From contig NC_079147.1 in assembly GCF_945859685.1 (NCBI RefSeq), positions 14,363,289 through 14,427,288 on the forward strand: DNA of 64,000 nucleotides, written 5' to 3'. This stretch comes from Eupeodes corollae (lineage: Eukaryota > Arthropoda > Insecta > Diptera > Syrphidae). The notes under the pieces are model-generated. The model was not told where the DNA came from, ran no database searches, and saw only the letters and a program-made list of their open reading frames with translations. Made by a program: the position numbers and the translations under genes. Of the stretch, positions 25,299 through 34,744 are shown in pieces (positions within the stretch are counted from its first letter, which is position 1; each line of letters opens with the position of its first letter).

Positions 25299-25685
25299 AT
25301 GACGTTTTGCGTTATATTAAGATGTTGGTCAGGTAAACGCATACAAGGAGGTGACGATTATTTGAAACATGCATATATAAATATTTTGTATCCTTTTATA
25401 AATAAAAAGTCCTGTCTCAGCAATGGCAATAAAATGATTATCCAGAAAGTAGTATTCCATGCAATACTTCTCTATGGATGCCAGATTTGGGGGAAATGTG
25501 CCACCTTAAGAAACTGCAAGTATTACAAAACAAGCTTCGAAAAATGATGCTTAACCTTACACGATATCATCCCACCACAGACTTACGTGAGAAGGCAAAT
25601 GTTGAATTGATTTCTCTAAAAATCAATAAACTGACTAACACTTTAGAACTTAAATTAAAAAATGATTTAGGTACTTTATGAATTA
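25299..25685 (+). mobile_element. LINE C-terminal fragment
   Basis: AILLYGCQIWG followed in the next frame by LKKLQVLQNKLRKMMLNL and YHPTTDLREKANVELI is the conserved region after the RT thumb of Jockey-superfamily LINEs. The same block occurs at 40850-41035. One frameshift near 25500. Confidence 0.75.
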
Positions 25686-25854
25686 ACGCATAGTTTCAAA
25701 AAGTCTAATATGGTTTTTAGAATTATAAAAGCTAGCATCTCAAGAACTTGTAAGTCTTTGAAACTTGGTTTCCTTTAGGAGCCAATGTACAATGTCTTTA
25801 GCTTTTATATATATGAGCGTGTCGGTTCATTTATTTTAAAAAAGGTTTGCTTTA

Positions 25855-26180
25855 GAAACAAATGGTTTTCATCTTCTTGTTTCTACGACAAATAACGCTT
25901 CTTTTGGAACGGTGTACAGGCCCAATAAAAACATAGATCTAACACCTTTTTATGCTGATTTGGACATTTTTTTCACTCGATCCCAGAATATAAATATCCG
26001 TTGTGATTCCAACATATTTCTTTTAATTGGAAGACATTTTGGTTTCCATTTTATCAACTCTACTATTCCAAATCATCATTTGTAAAGTACGAGTTCTTTG
26101 TTGGACGTGTTTCTTATGAACCATACACATAGTTTACAATTGTATGACCAGTTATCGGACCCAGCTTTTTCGAGAATAAA
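25855..26180 (+). mobile_element. LINE endonuclease fragment, probably the 5' part of the element resuming at 27915
   Basis: It reads NNASFGTVYRPNKNIDLTPF, the mid-part of an APE-type endonuclease, then a decayed GDFN region, STSSLLDVFL and NHTHSLQLYDQL (about 26095-26150). The continuation expected for such an element is found after nested insertions, from about 27915. Confidence 0.6.
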
Positions 26181-26300
26181 TTAATTTTTGTTATAACTTT
26201 TTCAACACTTATATCTATCGAGTATAGGAATTTTAAAAATATTGACAGACACGCACTTGAATAATAATTAAATTATGCTCATTAAATAAAATAAATAAAT

Positions 26301-26546
26301 AAGGTGGCGCAACAGTCCATGAAGAACCAGGGTCTAGGACTTACAACTCTAAACTCTCCTGTGTGCAAGTAATATTGTCAGAGATGGAAGGGACCTACAG
26401 TTTATATGCCGAATCCGAACGGGTAAATTGAGAAAGCACGTTTTCATGACAAGAATTACTCTTGGAGGATTTGTCAATTTCTCGCAAGAGGCAGTGGCAC
26501 AGGCAGGGATTGAACCGAAGAACCCTTGCATGAAAGGCCAACGCAC
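26301..26546 (-). mobile_element. tRNA-derived SINE, 5'-truncated copy
   Basis: On the minus strand it matches the SINE at 32531-32832: the B-box region GGTTCAATCCCTGCC, then a body with GAGGAATTGACAAATCC-like, CTTGTCATGAAAA-like and GGTCCCTTCCATC-like segments, ending GGACTGTTGCGCCACCTTA and a (TTTA)n tail (26285-26300). It lacks the A box because the 5' end is truncated near 26546. Confidence 0.8.
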
Positions 26547-26559
26547 TTTTGTTTTTTAA

Positions 26560-27180
26560 TTCAATCTTAAACCTATCTTAAAGCTAGACAAAAATTCATA
26601 AAACTAGCCTTAATAACCATAACTTACAACTAACTTAATAGTCCCATATGGACAATCTAAGTTAAACTATAATACTAATGCCTTTCGGCTCTGGTGGAAT
26701 GAATCTGCTCAAGCGTGCACCTTCAAAATACTCGTCATTCGGATAGACTGACCCGAAAATTTGTTGGTCGAAGACATAGCTCTTACAATGTGACCTCGAA
26801 CGAGTTTTATGACGAAATTGTCAATTCTGTTGATTCGAGCCCCGTTGTATAGGACCTCGTTGGAATAGTAATGCACATAAGAAGATTCAGCTGTTCGATA
26901 TAAACCGGTACAGCGTTGTAGACACTGCCGCTCGAACACCCGAAACTTCTCCATTTGGGAAGGGACAACGTTGAACCATACAGGACAACCATGCAGCAAA
27001 TTGCCTTCATTCTGGGGTCAAGATGACTGCTGTAAAACAGCCGTTTCGTTAGAGCGAAGGCTCCTCTGGCCCTGGTCAGAGCAGCATTTATATGTCTGTG
27101 GAAATATAAATATTGATCTAACCAGATACCGTACTTCACTACATAGTCCACCGCACTGACCATCAAGCTGCGGGTACTAC
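26560..27180 (-). mobile_element. LINE C-terminal fragment (I-like), with 3' tail
   Basis: On the minus strand about 27150-27000 reads KYGIWLDQYLYFHRHI and ALTRARGAFALTKRLFYSSH. In the next frame about 26999-26720 reads MLHGCPVWFNVVPSQMEKFR, FERQCLQRCTGLYR and GARINRIDNFVIKLV. This matches the region after the RT core in I/Jockey-group LINEs ('KYLGI.LD..L.F..HI', 'RPI..YG.P.WF', 'FER.CLR.C'). One frameshift joins the two parts. About 26560-26700 is probably the 3' untranslated part. Confidence 0.75.
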
Positions 27181-27229
27181 TTGCTTATTGCTTTGCATTA
27201 TACCAATGAAAAGAGTCACCATAAACAGA

Positions 27230-27910
27230 AATGCAAAATAATGGCTAACTAGACCTACTAGTATAAGATTACTGATAGAAAATTATGATGACCCTTACCA
27301 CCGTTGGAAGTATTTTCCAATCTATGAATTGTTCAAAGTTTATAGGTCATTACATAATAATGCTGGCCGTGAGGTAAAAGTAGCTAAAATTCAATAATTT
27401 TGTAATAAACTAAGAACCAATTTAATCGGAATTGAATTTAGGAAAAATCTTTGCTCTTTACGTACAGGTAAGTTAAAGGTTATAGATTGCTGTATAAATT
27501 ACCTACATATGTAAATAGTAAATTTATAAATGTTCCTACAACAACTCCCTCAAGTAGTAACACAATTGATTCAATTGATTTTCGTGTTCAGAGTTACTAG
27601 GATGATTATTTTGATATTTCAATACACGAAGATGAAAGCATATTTATTTTGTTTTATTAATAAATTACGTCGATGTGGTTGAGCATATTATTTTTCAAAA
27701 ATACAATGCTGTCCGGGGGGATGGCATTAATCCAGTGTTTATAAAAGCAATGTGTCCGACAATATTGCCTTACATAATACCTACATACTTTTAATCCGAT
27801 ACCTACTACAGGGATATATCCGTATGCCAATAGAAATTGGCAAAGTTTACCCCTATACCAACAACTCTGAGCTTAGGCCGATATCGAAAGAATTTTAAAA
27901 ACAAATCAAT
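27230..27910 (+). mobile_element. Decayed LINE fragment with RT fingers
   Basis: About 27520-27640 reads VNSKFINVPTTTPSSSNTID and FRVQSY in one frame. About 27700-27775 reads AVRGDGINPVFIKAMCPTIL, corresponding to 'A.G.DGI.P.FIK' of LINE RT fingers, followed by a KLAKFTPIPT segment near 27835. Many stops. Confidence 0.6.
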
Positions 27911-27914
27911 GAAT

Positions 27915-29470
27915 ACTTTAATTATAATGAATTGTAAACTCAACTACAATCTAGGTGAAAAGTACAACTGTACTACTAGAGTAATATAAAAAATTACTCT
28001 CTCACCTTTTAGAAGTTCGTCAATTCTAAACGTAAGTCATATGGTATTCCAGCAAATATGAATTACCTCAATCAATCGTCAAATGATGAGGACGTTGTAA
28101 GCGATATGTTTGCGTCTTATTTCCAATCTAACTTTGTTCTTGATTCTCTAACGGCTTCACATTAAATTTAATGTTGTGAAACAATCACTAGTTTAGGAAG
28201 CTTAAGTTTGTCAGTGGATCAGGTTTTACTTCAGCTTTCATCCTTGAAATCCGATTTTAAGCTTACCTCTGATATATTTTGTTCAACTTTACTTAAAATG
28301 TGTGCTCATAGTCTTGCAGTTCAACTTACTAAACTTTTCAACTCATCACTTTCTACCGGTGACTTTTTGATGAGTGGAAACTTTCGATGATAAGTCCAAT
28401 ATATAAATCAGGCTCAAAACAATAGGTTATTAATTACAGACCCCTTTCAAAACTGAAATCAATACCGAAAGTTTTTGAAGCCCTTGTGAAAAAATGCATT
28501 TATGATCAACATGGTTTCGTTAGTGGTAGACCGACGGTAACAAATCTAGCCTTGTTTGCGAATTTCTGTTTTAAAGGTATTGAACGTGGACGACAGGTGG
28601 ATGCTCTTTATACAGACTTCTCTAAAGCATTCGATAGAGTTTAACATGATATTCTGCTAATGAAATTGAAATGCTTAGGGTTTCACTCTAGCCTTCTTAA
28701 GTGGTTTGAAAATTACCTGACTAATCGCAAGCAAAATGTAAAAATTGGAACAGTGGTATCTAAGGAGATTCTTAATCATTCAGGTGTTCCTCAGGGCAGC
28801 CATTTAGGACCTCTCCTCTTCATACTATTTGTCAATGATCTACCACCTAGAATTCGGAATTCTGACTGTTTGCTATTTGCAGATGAACTTAAGCTTTTTA
28901 AGAAAATTAAGTGTGAACTGAATTGTCATAGACTTCAATATGATTTAGATGAAGTATCAGTTTGGTGTAGTGAAAATCGTCTGTTCTTGAATGTAGCTAA
29001 ATGTAAAAGCATTACATTTACAAGGTCGCCTTATGTTATTAATCATTCTTACGTTATTTATGATATAGCGCTTGAGTCAGTGCATAGCCAAATTATCCTT
29101 TGATTTGCACTTGAACTATATAATTTCTAAAGCAAATAATTTACTTGGATTCATAATTCGTAGCTCGAAAGAGTTTTCGGATCCGTACATGATTTAATCT
29201 TTGTACATTTCATTTATAAGATCAGTCCTAGAGTATGCATGTTGTATATGGTGTCCATTGTATAGGGTATAAATCGTATTGAATCTGTTCAGAAAAAATC
29301 CTCAAGGTATGCGTCGCGAAAACTTAATTGGGTTGACAATATCTTGCCTAGGTATAGTGATAGATGCTTGTTAATTGACTTAAAGTCTCTTGAAGCTTTT
29401 GATATGGTCGATCATCTACTTGGTAACAAAGTGCGAAGCTGTTTTAATTTTTACAATTTTTCAACAAAGT
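27915..29470 (+). mobile_element. Jockey-superfamily LINE reverse transcriptase (decayed)
   Basis: The linker is readable at about 28020-28130 (KSYGIPANMNYLN). RT follows: LSVDQVLLQLSSLKSDF with a degenerate 'GPDGIP' (28208-28390), QHGFVSGRPTVTNL (near 28507), TDFSKAFDRV (near 28615), HSGVPQGSHLGPLLFILFVN (near 28780-28840) and LLFADELKLF (near 28870), where the second catalytic Asp is Glu. SVWCSENRLFLNVAKCKS follows (near 28960). One 147-codon ORF (28660-29103) covers the palm. Upstream and downstream frameshifts and the D-to-E change argue against activity. Confidence 0.8.
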
Positions 29471-30105
29471 TAATTTTTAATTACGTTGTGAAATATTCTA
29501 CCCATTTGAAAATGTGATCCGTAAGGATCATTTTGTTCTCGATATCAATGATGCATATTTACTTTGTTGAAGTCCAGATTTGCCACAATTATCCATTATG
29601 TTTTATTGAAAACTGTATTAAAAATATTAACCAAAGTTGGTAAGACATATGTGGTTCTGCCAACAAGAATGATATTAACCAAATGTCAAGCAACTTCAAT
29701 ACTTTTAAATCGCCGTAGAAACTTTTCGAATTGGCAAACCGATTTAATTAAAGTTTCAATTTCCGGTTTATGAGTGATCTATGGGCAAAATTATCCTTCG
29801 TTCTTCATTCTTGAAGGCCATTTTTAGTAGCTGTGATGGATATATTGTATTCACTTTCCTTGAATTTAAGAGTGATTAACTACATGAAAACTTATTCAAG
29901 GAGTTTACACTCGTGTTTTAAAAATCGTGGCAACTATTTCTTTTCTCATTTTAAAGCAGCATCTAAAATTCTTAACATTCTCTTATTTTATAAAGTTTTT
30001 CTCAATTTCTTAACTCTTTTTCTCCCATTCTCTGTATGAATATTGTATTATTAATTTTTAAATACAAACAAATTATATTAGCGTAGCAAAGATCACTTCT
30101 CCAAA
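29471..30105. other. Unassigned AT-rich DNA
   Basis: Short ORFs only. It may include the 3' end of the LINE to its left, but no tail or duplication could be fixed. Confidence 0.3.
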
Positions 30106-31735
30106 TTACATAACGGCGATGACGAACCGAATTCCGCTGTAAGGGAGACGCAGATCAACAATTCCGCCTATCCGACCTTGACGAAGTGAAGATAGCTATA
30201 TCTAAACTTAAGTCAAACAAAGCTGCTGGAGCTGACGGCATCGCTGCCGAACTATTCAAAGCAGCAGGCGATGACTTGGTACGGAGCATGCACCAACTCA
30301 TCTGCAAAATATGGTCGGAAGAAAGCATGTCCGATAAGTGGAATCTCAGCATAGTGTGCCCGATACATAAGAAAGGAGACCCTCTAAACTGCGCCAACTA
30401 CAGAGGCATAAGTCTCCTTAGCATTGCGTATAAGATCCTCTCTGCCGTATTATGTGAACGTCTGAAGCCATTCGTCAACAACCTGATTGGTCCTTATCAG
30501 TGTGGCTTTAGACCAGGAAAGTCCACTATCGACCAAATATTCACACTACGGCAGATCTTGAAAAAAACCCAGGAGCTTCAAATCGATACACACCATCTCT
30601 TTATCGATTTTAAAGCCGCGTATGACAGCATCTATAGAGAAGAGCTCTACCGAGCAATGTTTAGTTTTGGCATCACTGTCAAACTTATCCGTTTGTGCAG
30701 AATGACGATGAAGAATGCACGCTGCTCTATCAAGGTCGGAAAAGATCTTACCGATTCATTTAATGTCAAAAAAGGTTTTAGACAAGGCGATGCACTGTCA
30801 TGCGACTTCTTCAACATCGTTCTGGAAAGAATTGTGCAAAACTCAACCGTCAACACTAGAGGCACAATCTTCCAAAGGTCCATCCAATTACTCGGATACG
30901 CAGATGATATTGACATAATTGGAAGATCAAAGCGTGAGGTCAGTGGAGCGTTTTTGAGCATTGCGACGGCGACGGAAGCGAAGAAGATGGGTTTAGTGGT
31001 CAATGAGGACAAGACCAACTATATGCTGTCATAAAAAAAAGCTGGACACTGAACGACGACGTCTTGGACAAAACGTCACCATGGACAGCTATGACTCTGA
31101 GGTAGTTAAGGACTTTGTCTACCTAGGCACCGCTATTAATGCAGACAACGACACCAGCGCTGAAATCAAACGAAGAATAACTCTTGCAAATCGCTGCTTC
31201 TTTGGACTTAGAAGGCAATTGAGAAGTAAAGTCCTCTCGAGAGCATGTAAAATCACCATCTATAAGACACTCATCATCCCGGTTCTCATTTATGGCGCTG
31301 AGGCCTGGACTCTGTCAAAGAAAGATGAGAGCGTCTTAGGATGAAAAAAAAATTCTTCTGGAGATGTTTGGTCCCGTACGCATAGATGGAGAATGGAGGA
31401 GAAGATATAACGACAAACTGTACGGGCTGTACAGCGACACTGACCTAGTTAGCAGAATTAAAGTCCAACGGCTTAGATGGCTAGGTCCTGTAGAGCGGAT
31501 GGACATCAACGCTCCAGCCCAGAAGGTCTTCGAATTCAATCCCGAGGGACGGCGCAGTAGAGGAAGACCGCGACTCAGGTGGCGTACCCAGGTGGGAGAG
31601 GACCTCAACCAACTTGGCGTGCGAAACTGGAGACAGCTAGCTAGGGACCGAGCTGGCTGGAGACGCTTGTTGGTTGAGGCCCAGGTCCGCCCCGGACTGT
31701 AGCGCCACCTTAAGTAAGTAAGTTAGTGTATTAGC
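30106..31735 (+). mobile_element. RTE-like LINE, copy b (RT and C-terminal domain, best preserved)
   Basis: The copy is 5'-truncated in the linker (CGATGACGAACCGAATTCCG, shared with copies a and c). A 282-codon ORF (30186-31034) carries the RT: SNKAAGADGIAAELFKAAG, CANYRGISLLSIAYKILS, QCGFRPGKSTIDQIF, LFIDFKAAYDSI, GFRQGDALSCDFFNIVLE and YADDIDIIG with both catalytic Asp, then VNEDKTNYMLS. The C-terminal part continues at 31003-31344 (VVKDFVYLGTAI, KITIYKTLIIPVLIYGAEAW) and 31364-31702 (GRRSRGRPRLRW, GWRRLLVEAQV). Both frame changes fall in A-runs of 8 and 9 bases (near 31033 and 31344). The 3' end reads GTAGCGCCACCTTA plus an (AGTA)n tail. Confidence 0.85.
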
Positions 31736-32530
31736 GTAGTTTTTGAAAAGCTAAAATTTTAACTGTATGGCCTTAAACTTATGAAATAAAACCTAATTAC
31801 ATACATTTAATTCAAGGTTAAAATCACGGATAAACCAAAAAAGTGCTAAAATTTTACTATTTTTAGAGTTTTAGTCATGTTATCTTCGACTATAAAGTTC
31901 GAATTATCAGTTCGACTGACATTATAAGGAAATCACTGGATATAACGCAATGTTAATATCTATTTAAATGACGAAGCTACTGTACTATGAATTATAAGAC
32001 TATAAAAAAAACGATCTAGTTTTCAAGTTCATTATTGTTAAAATACTTAATAATCAAATAGCTGTGGTATTTATAAAAAACTTAACTTTCAATGGCATTC
32101 GCCCTTTATTAAAAATCGTTCTTCAGCAATTAGATAAATGTGTTATAAAGATAGTTTTAAACTAAGCAGAATTTTCAAGTTTGTGATAAAAATTTAAATC
32201 AACTTAGCAAAGAAGTGATTTTCTTTTATTTTTAAAAATAATAGATAATAAAATTTATAAGACAAATTTCATCATTCGAAGGCAAATTCTAATCAAAAAC
32301 ATTTTAGTCATGTTTAATTTCTTATTCTTAATTCTAACTTTTGTTTATTTACTTAGTATACCGTTTTTTTTTTTTTCAATTTTATAGTTAATAGCTCTCA
32401 GAAATGCACAAAATTTGACATTCTTGGGCTGTTAAAATCGTATTCTTATTAATCCAAGATTTCTAATCGTCCCCTTTAACAATTTGTTTTAGTTAGCTAT
32501 TAAATTATACATATTTACTTATATGTGTGA
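31736..32530. other. Unassigned AT-rich DNA downstream of bap
   Basis: No ORF or repeat boundary recognised; a T-run lies near 32365-32377. Confidence 0.3.
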
Positions 32531-32832
32531 GTAGTACCCGTGGCATGATGGTTAGTGCGTTGGACTGTCATGCAAGGGGTCTTGGGTTCAATCCCTGCCT
32601 GTGCCAGCTTAATTTACAAAATTAATTTTCGCGGGTACTGCCTCTTGCGAGGAATTGACAAATCCTTCAAGAGTAATTCTTGTCATGAAAAAGTGCTTTC
32701 TCAAACTAGCCGTTCGGATTCGGCATTAAATTGTAGGTCCCTTCCATTCCTGACAACAGTACTCGCACACAGGAATGGTTGAGAGTTGTAAGTCACTAGG
32801 CCCTGGTTCACAACGGACTGTTGCGCCACCCC
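32531..32832 (+). mobile_element. tRNA-derived SINE, full-length-looking copy
   Basis: The 5' part has a pol III A-box-like TGGCATGATGG (32541-32551) and B box GGTTCAATCC (32585-32594), spaced as in a tRNA. A unique body follows and the copy ends CGGACTGTTGCGCCACC. The minus-strand copy at 26301-26546 shares the body and 3' end. The 3' terminus is nearly identical to that of the RTE-like LINE at 31735. It is about 0.7 kb from the LINE copy and about 0.2 kb beyond the likely bap poly(A) site. Confidence 0.85.
32541..32594 (+). promoter_or_regulatory. Internal pol III promoter (A and B boxes) of the SINE
   Basis: The A-box-like 32541-32551 and the B box 32585-32594 match tRNA promoter consensus closely. 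Activity is inferred only. Confidence 0.65.
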
Positions 32833-33026
32833 ATTTGATTTTTTTTTTTGATGTGAAGAAGTATATGCGTTGATTTATTATCGTTTAATAATGAGACTGC
32901 AGTTTGTTCATCTCAAAACGGTTTGCTGTTATGATTCATAAACTTCGTTTTTAAAGCCATTTCGAGAAAAAGTAAAATCAACTAAAAATCCCACAACTTC
33001 CATACGAAAGAAAAACATTAATTTTG

Positions 33027-33053
33027 TTTATTTTTGTCAACTATATTTTTATT
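33027..33053 (-). terminator. Candidate bap poly(A) signals
   Basis: Minus-strand AATAAA occurs at 33048-33053 and again at 33027-33032, about 195-220 nt beyond the bap stop codon. Either would give a short 3' UTR. Cleavage site unknown. Confidence 0.4.
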
Positions 33054-33246
33054 TTATTTTTATAATCAACTAAAAAGTAATAATTCTTCACTTTTACACT
33101 TAAAGCTTATTTTTACGTACATTTGGTATACCCATAAAGTTCTTGGTTTCAATAGGAACCAATTTTATGTATTTCTTATTTACAATCACATGCAACAATA
33201 TCCTGCAAAGGATATAACACTTAATTCACTGAATTTTAACTTTCAT

Positions 33247-34678
33247 CTAATCAATTTCCAAATTTTCACATTCTTCTTCTTCCATTGTTTCACTGTCTCC
33301 GCTACTTTCGGCGGCATTCGGTGCCGTTGTCATCATCGTCGCACCTACTGATAACCGTGCTAGGAAGTTTGGAGGAGAGGATTCACCTACAACATCTAAT
33401 CTCCGTGGTGTGTGATCGTCACATGAGGAAGACTGCATGGGGCTGGAAGACTCCCGACTATGAGCCGGCGATGAATCCGTGTAACGGAGGCCGTCATCGC
33501 TCTTCGAAAAGTTAACTGGCATACCTTTGAGGTGTGACAGGAAGTTTTGCGATGACGAATGGTGATTGGTGGAACTTGCTCCACTTGGTGGCGGAATGGC
33601 AGTGGGAATTTTAGTTTGGTAGAAGTACGGGAATGGAACTTGAGGCAGGGGCACGCCGACACCGTATGCCATTTGGATCTGAAAATAAAGAAAACCTTCT
33701 TTAGAAAATGTTTGGATATTGTCACCCAGTGCTGTGCAACATACCTGATGACGATAGATGCTGAGAAGAGCTGGATCTATTCCGCCGGGATATGGGCCCT
33801 GAGGGAACATGTGAGCGTACGGACTGTCATCGCGAACCAGAACCTGAACTGGAACTCTTTTGGTGGCACTCAGAAGGGCTGCTTCGTGTTGTTGAATCTG
33901 TTTCCTCTTGGTCTTATACCGACGGTTCTGGAACCAAATCTTCACCTGAGTCTCCGTCAGTCGCAGATTCTTGGCCATCTCTGAACGTTCCGGGCCAGAG
34001 AGATACCTCTGCTGGGCGAATCTACGCTCCAACTCGAACACCTGTGCGTGACTAAAGGCGGCACGCGACCTCTTCTTCCGGCTATTCCCACTCATGGTGT
34101 CGTCATGCAGGTGCGATTGTCCCGTTTGGTATAATGGCGGAGGAGAGTCACAATCTAAAGGAATTAAAAAGAACAACAAACTTAGTTTCAGCACTTAAGG
34201 ACGACACAAAGGACGAATTCGATGATTATGATGGTGTCACTCGGTGTCTAGGGTTATTGTATCGTGGTATTATATTCTTACCTGAATCATTACTTGTGCA
34301 CCGTCGCATGTCGATGGCGTGCATTCTGCCACTTCCGCCTTCCGATGATGATGGTGGTGAATGGAAGAGCTTCATGTGAGCCGCTGCCGACCGACTCAGG
34401 TATCCTTCTCCGCGGTTATTGTTATTGTAATATTGAAAGTAATCCGCAGCGTGTAAATTATCCCCGTCGCAGGTCGGGCTTGGGTTGGAGGTTGATTCCG
34501 GCGTATGCCTGGCGTTTAGCTTATAAATACTCATTTCGTGGTGTCCTCCTAGCATTGGACTAGATTCGAGTGATTTCCGTCGCGAAATGTGTGGCGTAAT
34601 TGTGGTATTGTTGCGGGTGAGAATGTCGTTTATCGAAAAAGGTGTCGAAAGATTTTTACTACAGCTCAGCGTATCCAT
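33247..34678 (-). CDS. bap: bagpipe/NK3-class homeodomain transcription factor (three coding exons)
   Basis: Exons (minus strand) are 34678-34282, 34154-33745 and 33678-33247, with GT-AG introns of 127 and 66 nt. The joined frame has 412 codons and no stops. Residues 12-20 (TPFSINDIL) form the TN/eh1-like repression motif of NK proteins. Residues 159-218 are a complete homeodomain with FELERRFAQQRYLSGPER in helix 1 and its loop and KIWFQNRRYKTKRK in helix 3, including Gln50, Asn51 and the NK-class Tyr54. The sequence after it (HEAALL, KRVPVQVLVR, DPALLSIYRHQ), FPYFY and the acidic ending LEID match what I know of fly Bagpipe. The product is a nuclear DNA-binding protein, known in Drosophila to specify visceral mesoderm downstream of Tinman and Dpp. 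The start is the first ATG and precedes the TN motif closely, as expected. No disabling change is seen. Intron 2 is open in frame. Confidence 0.93.
33679..33744 (-). other. bap: bap intron 2: 66 nt, in frame and stop-free
   Basis: The donor is CAG/GTATG and the acceptor TTATTTTCAG. Homology supports splicing: DPALLSIYRHQ must join IQMAYG. Yet the intron is 22 codons with no stop, so retention would add 22 residues (beginning VCCTALGDN) downstream of the homeodomain. Confidence 0.8.
34155..34281 (-). other. bap: bap intron 1 (127 nt)
   Basis: Donor TTCAG/GTAAGA, acceptor TTCCTTTAG, phase 1. Reading through would hit a stop after 17 residues, so it must be removed. Confidence 0.85.
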
Positions 34679-34738
34679 AATCTAGAAGGAATATAGCGAG
34701 GAAGTGTGTAATCCAATAAAATCCGTCCCAAAGAAAAC

Positions 34739-34744
34739 AACTGA
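34739..34744 (-). promoter_or_regulatory. Candidate bap initiator (Inr)
   Basis: On the minus strand TCAGTT matches the fly initiator consensus and would give a 5' UTR of about 64 nt. No convincing TATA box was seen at -30, and the downstream element is imperfect. Other TCAGTG motifs lie slightly further upstream. Confidence 0.3.

Noticed and set aside
32531..32606. tRNA gene
   Set aside because: A and B boxes are present, but it continues into a SINE body and ends like a second SINE copy, and the cloverleaf is imperfect.
33285..34055. Plus-strand ORFs of 76-141 codons over bap
   Set aside because: They are antisense to the homeodomain and C-terminal exons, and their openness follows from bap codon use.
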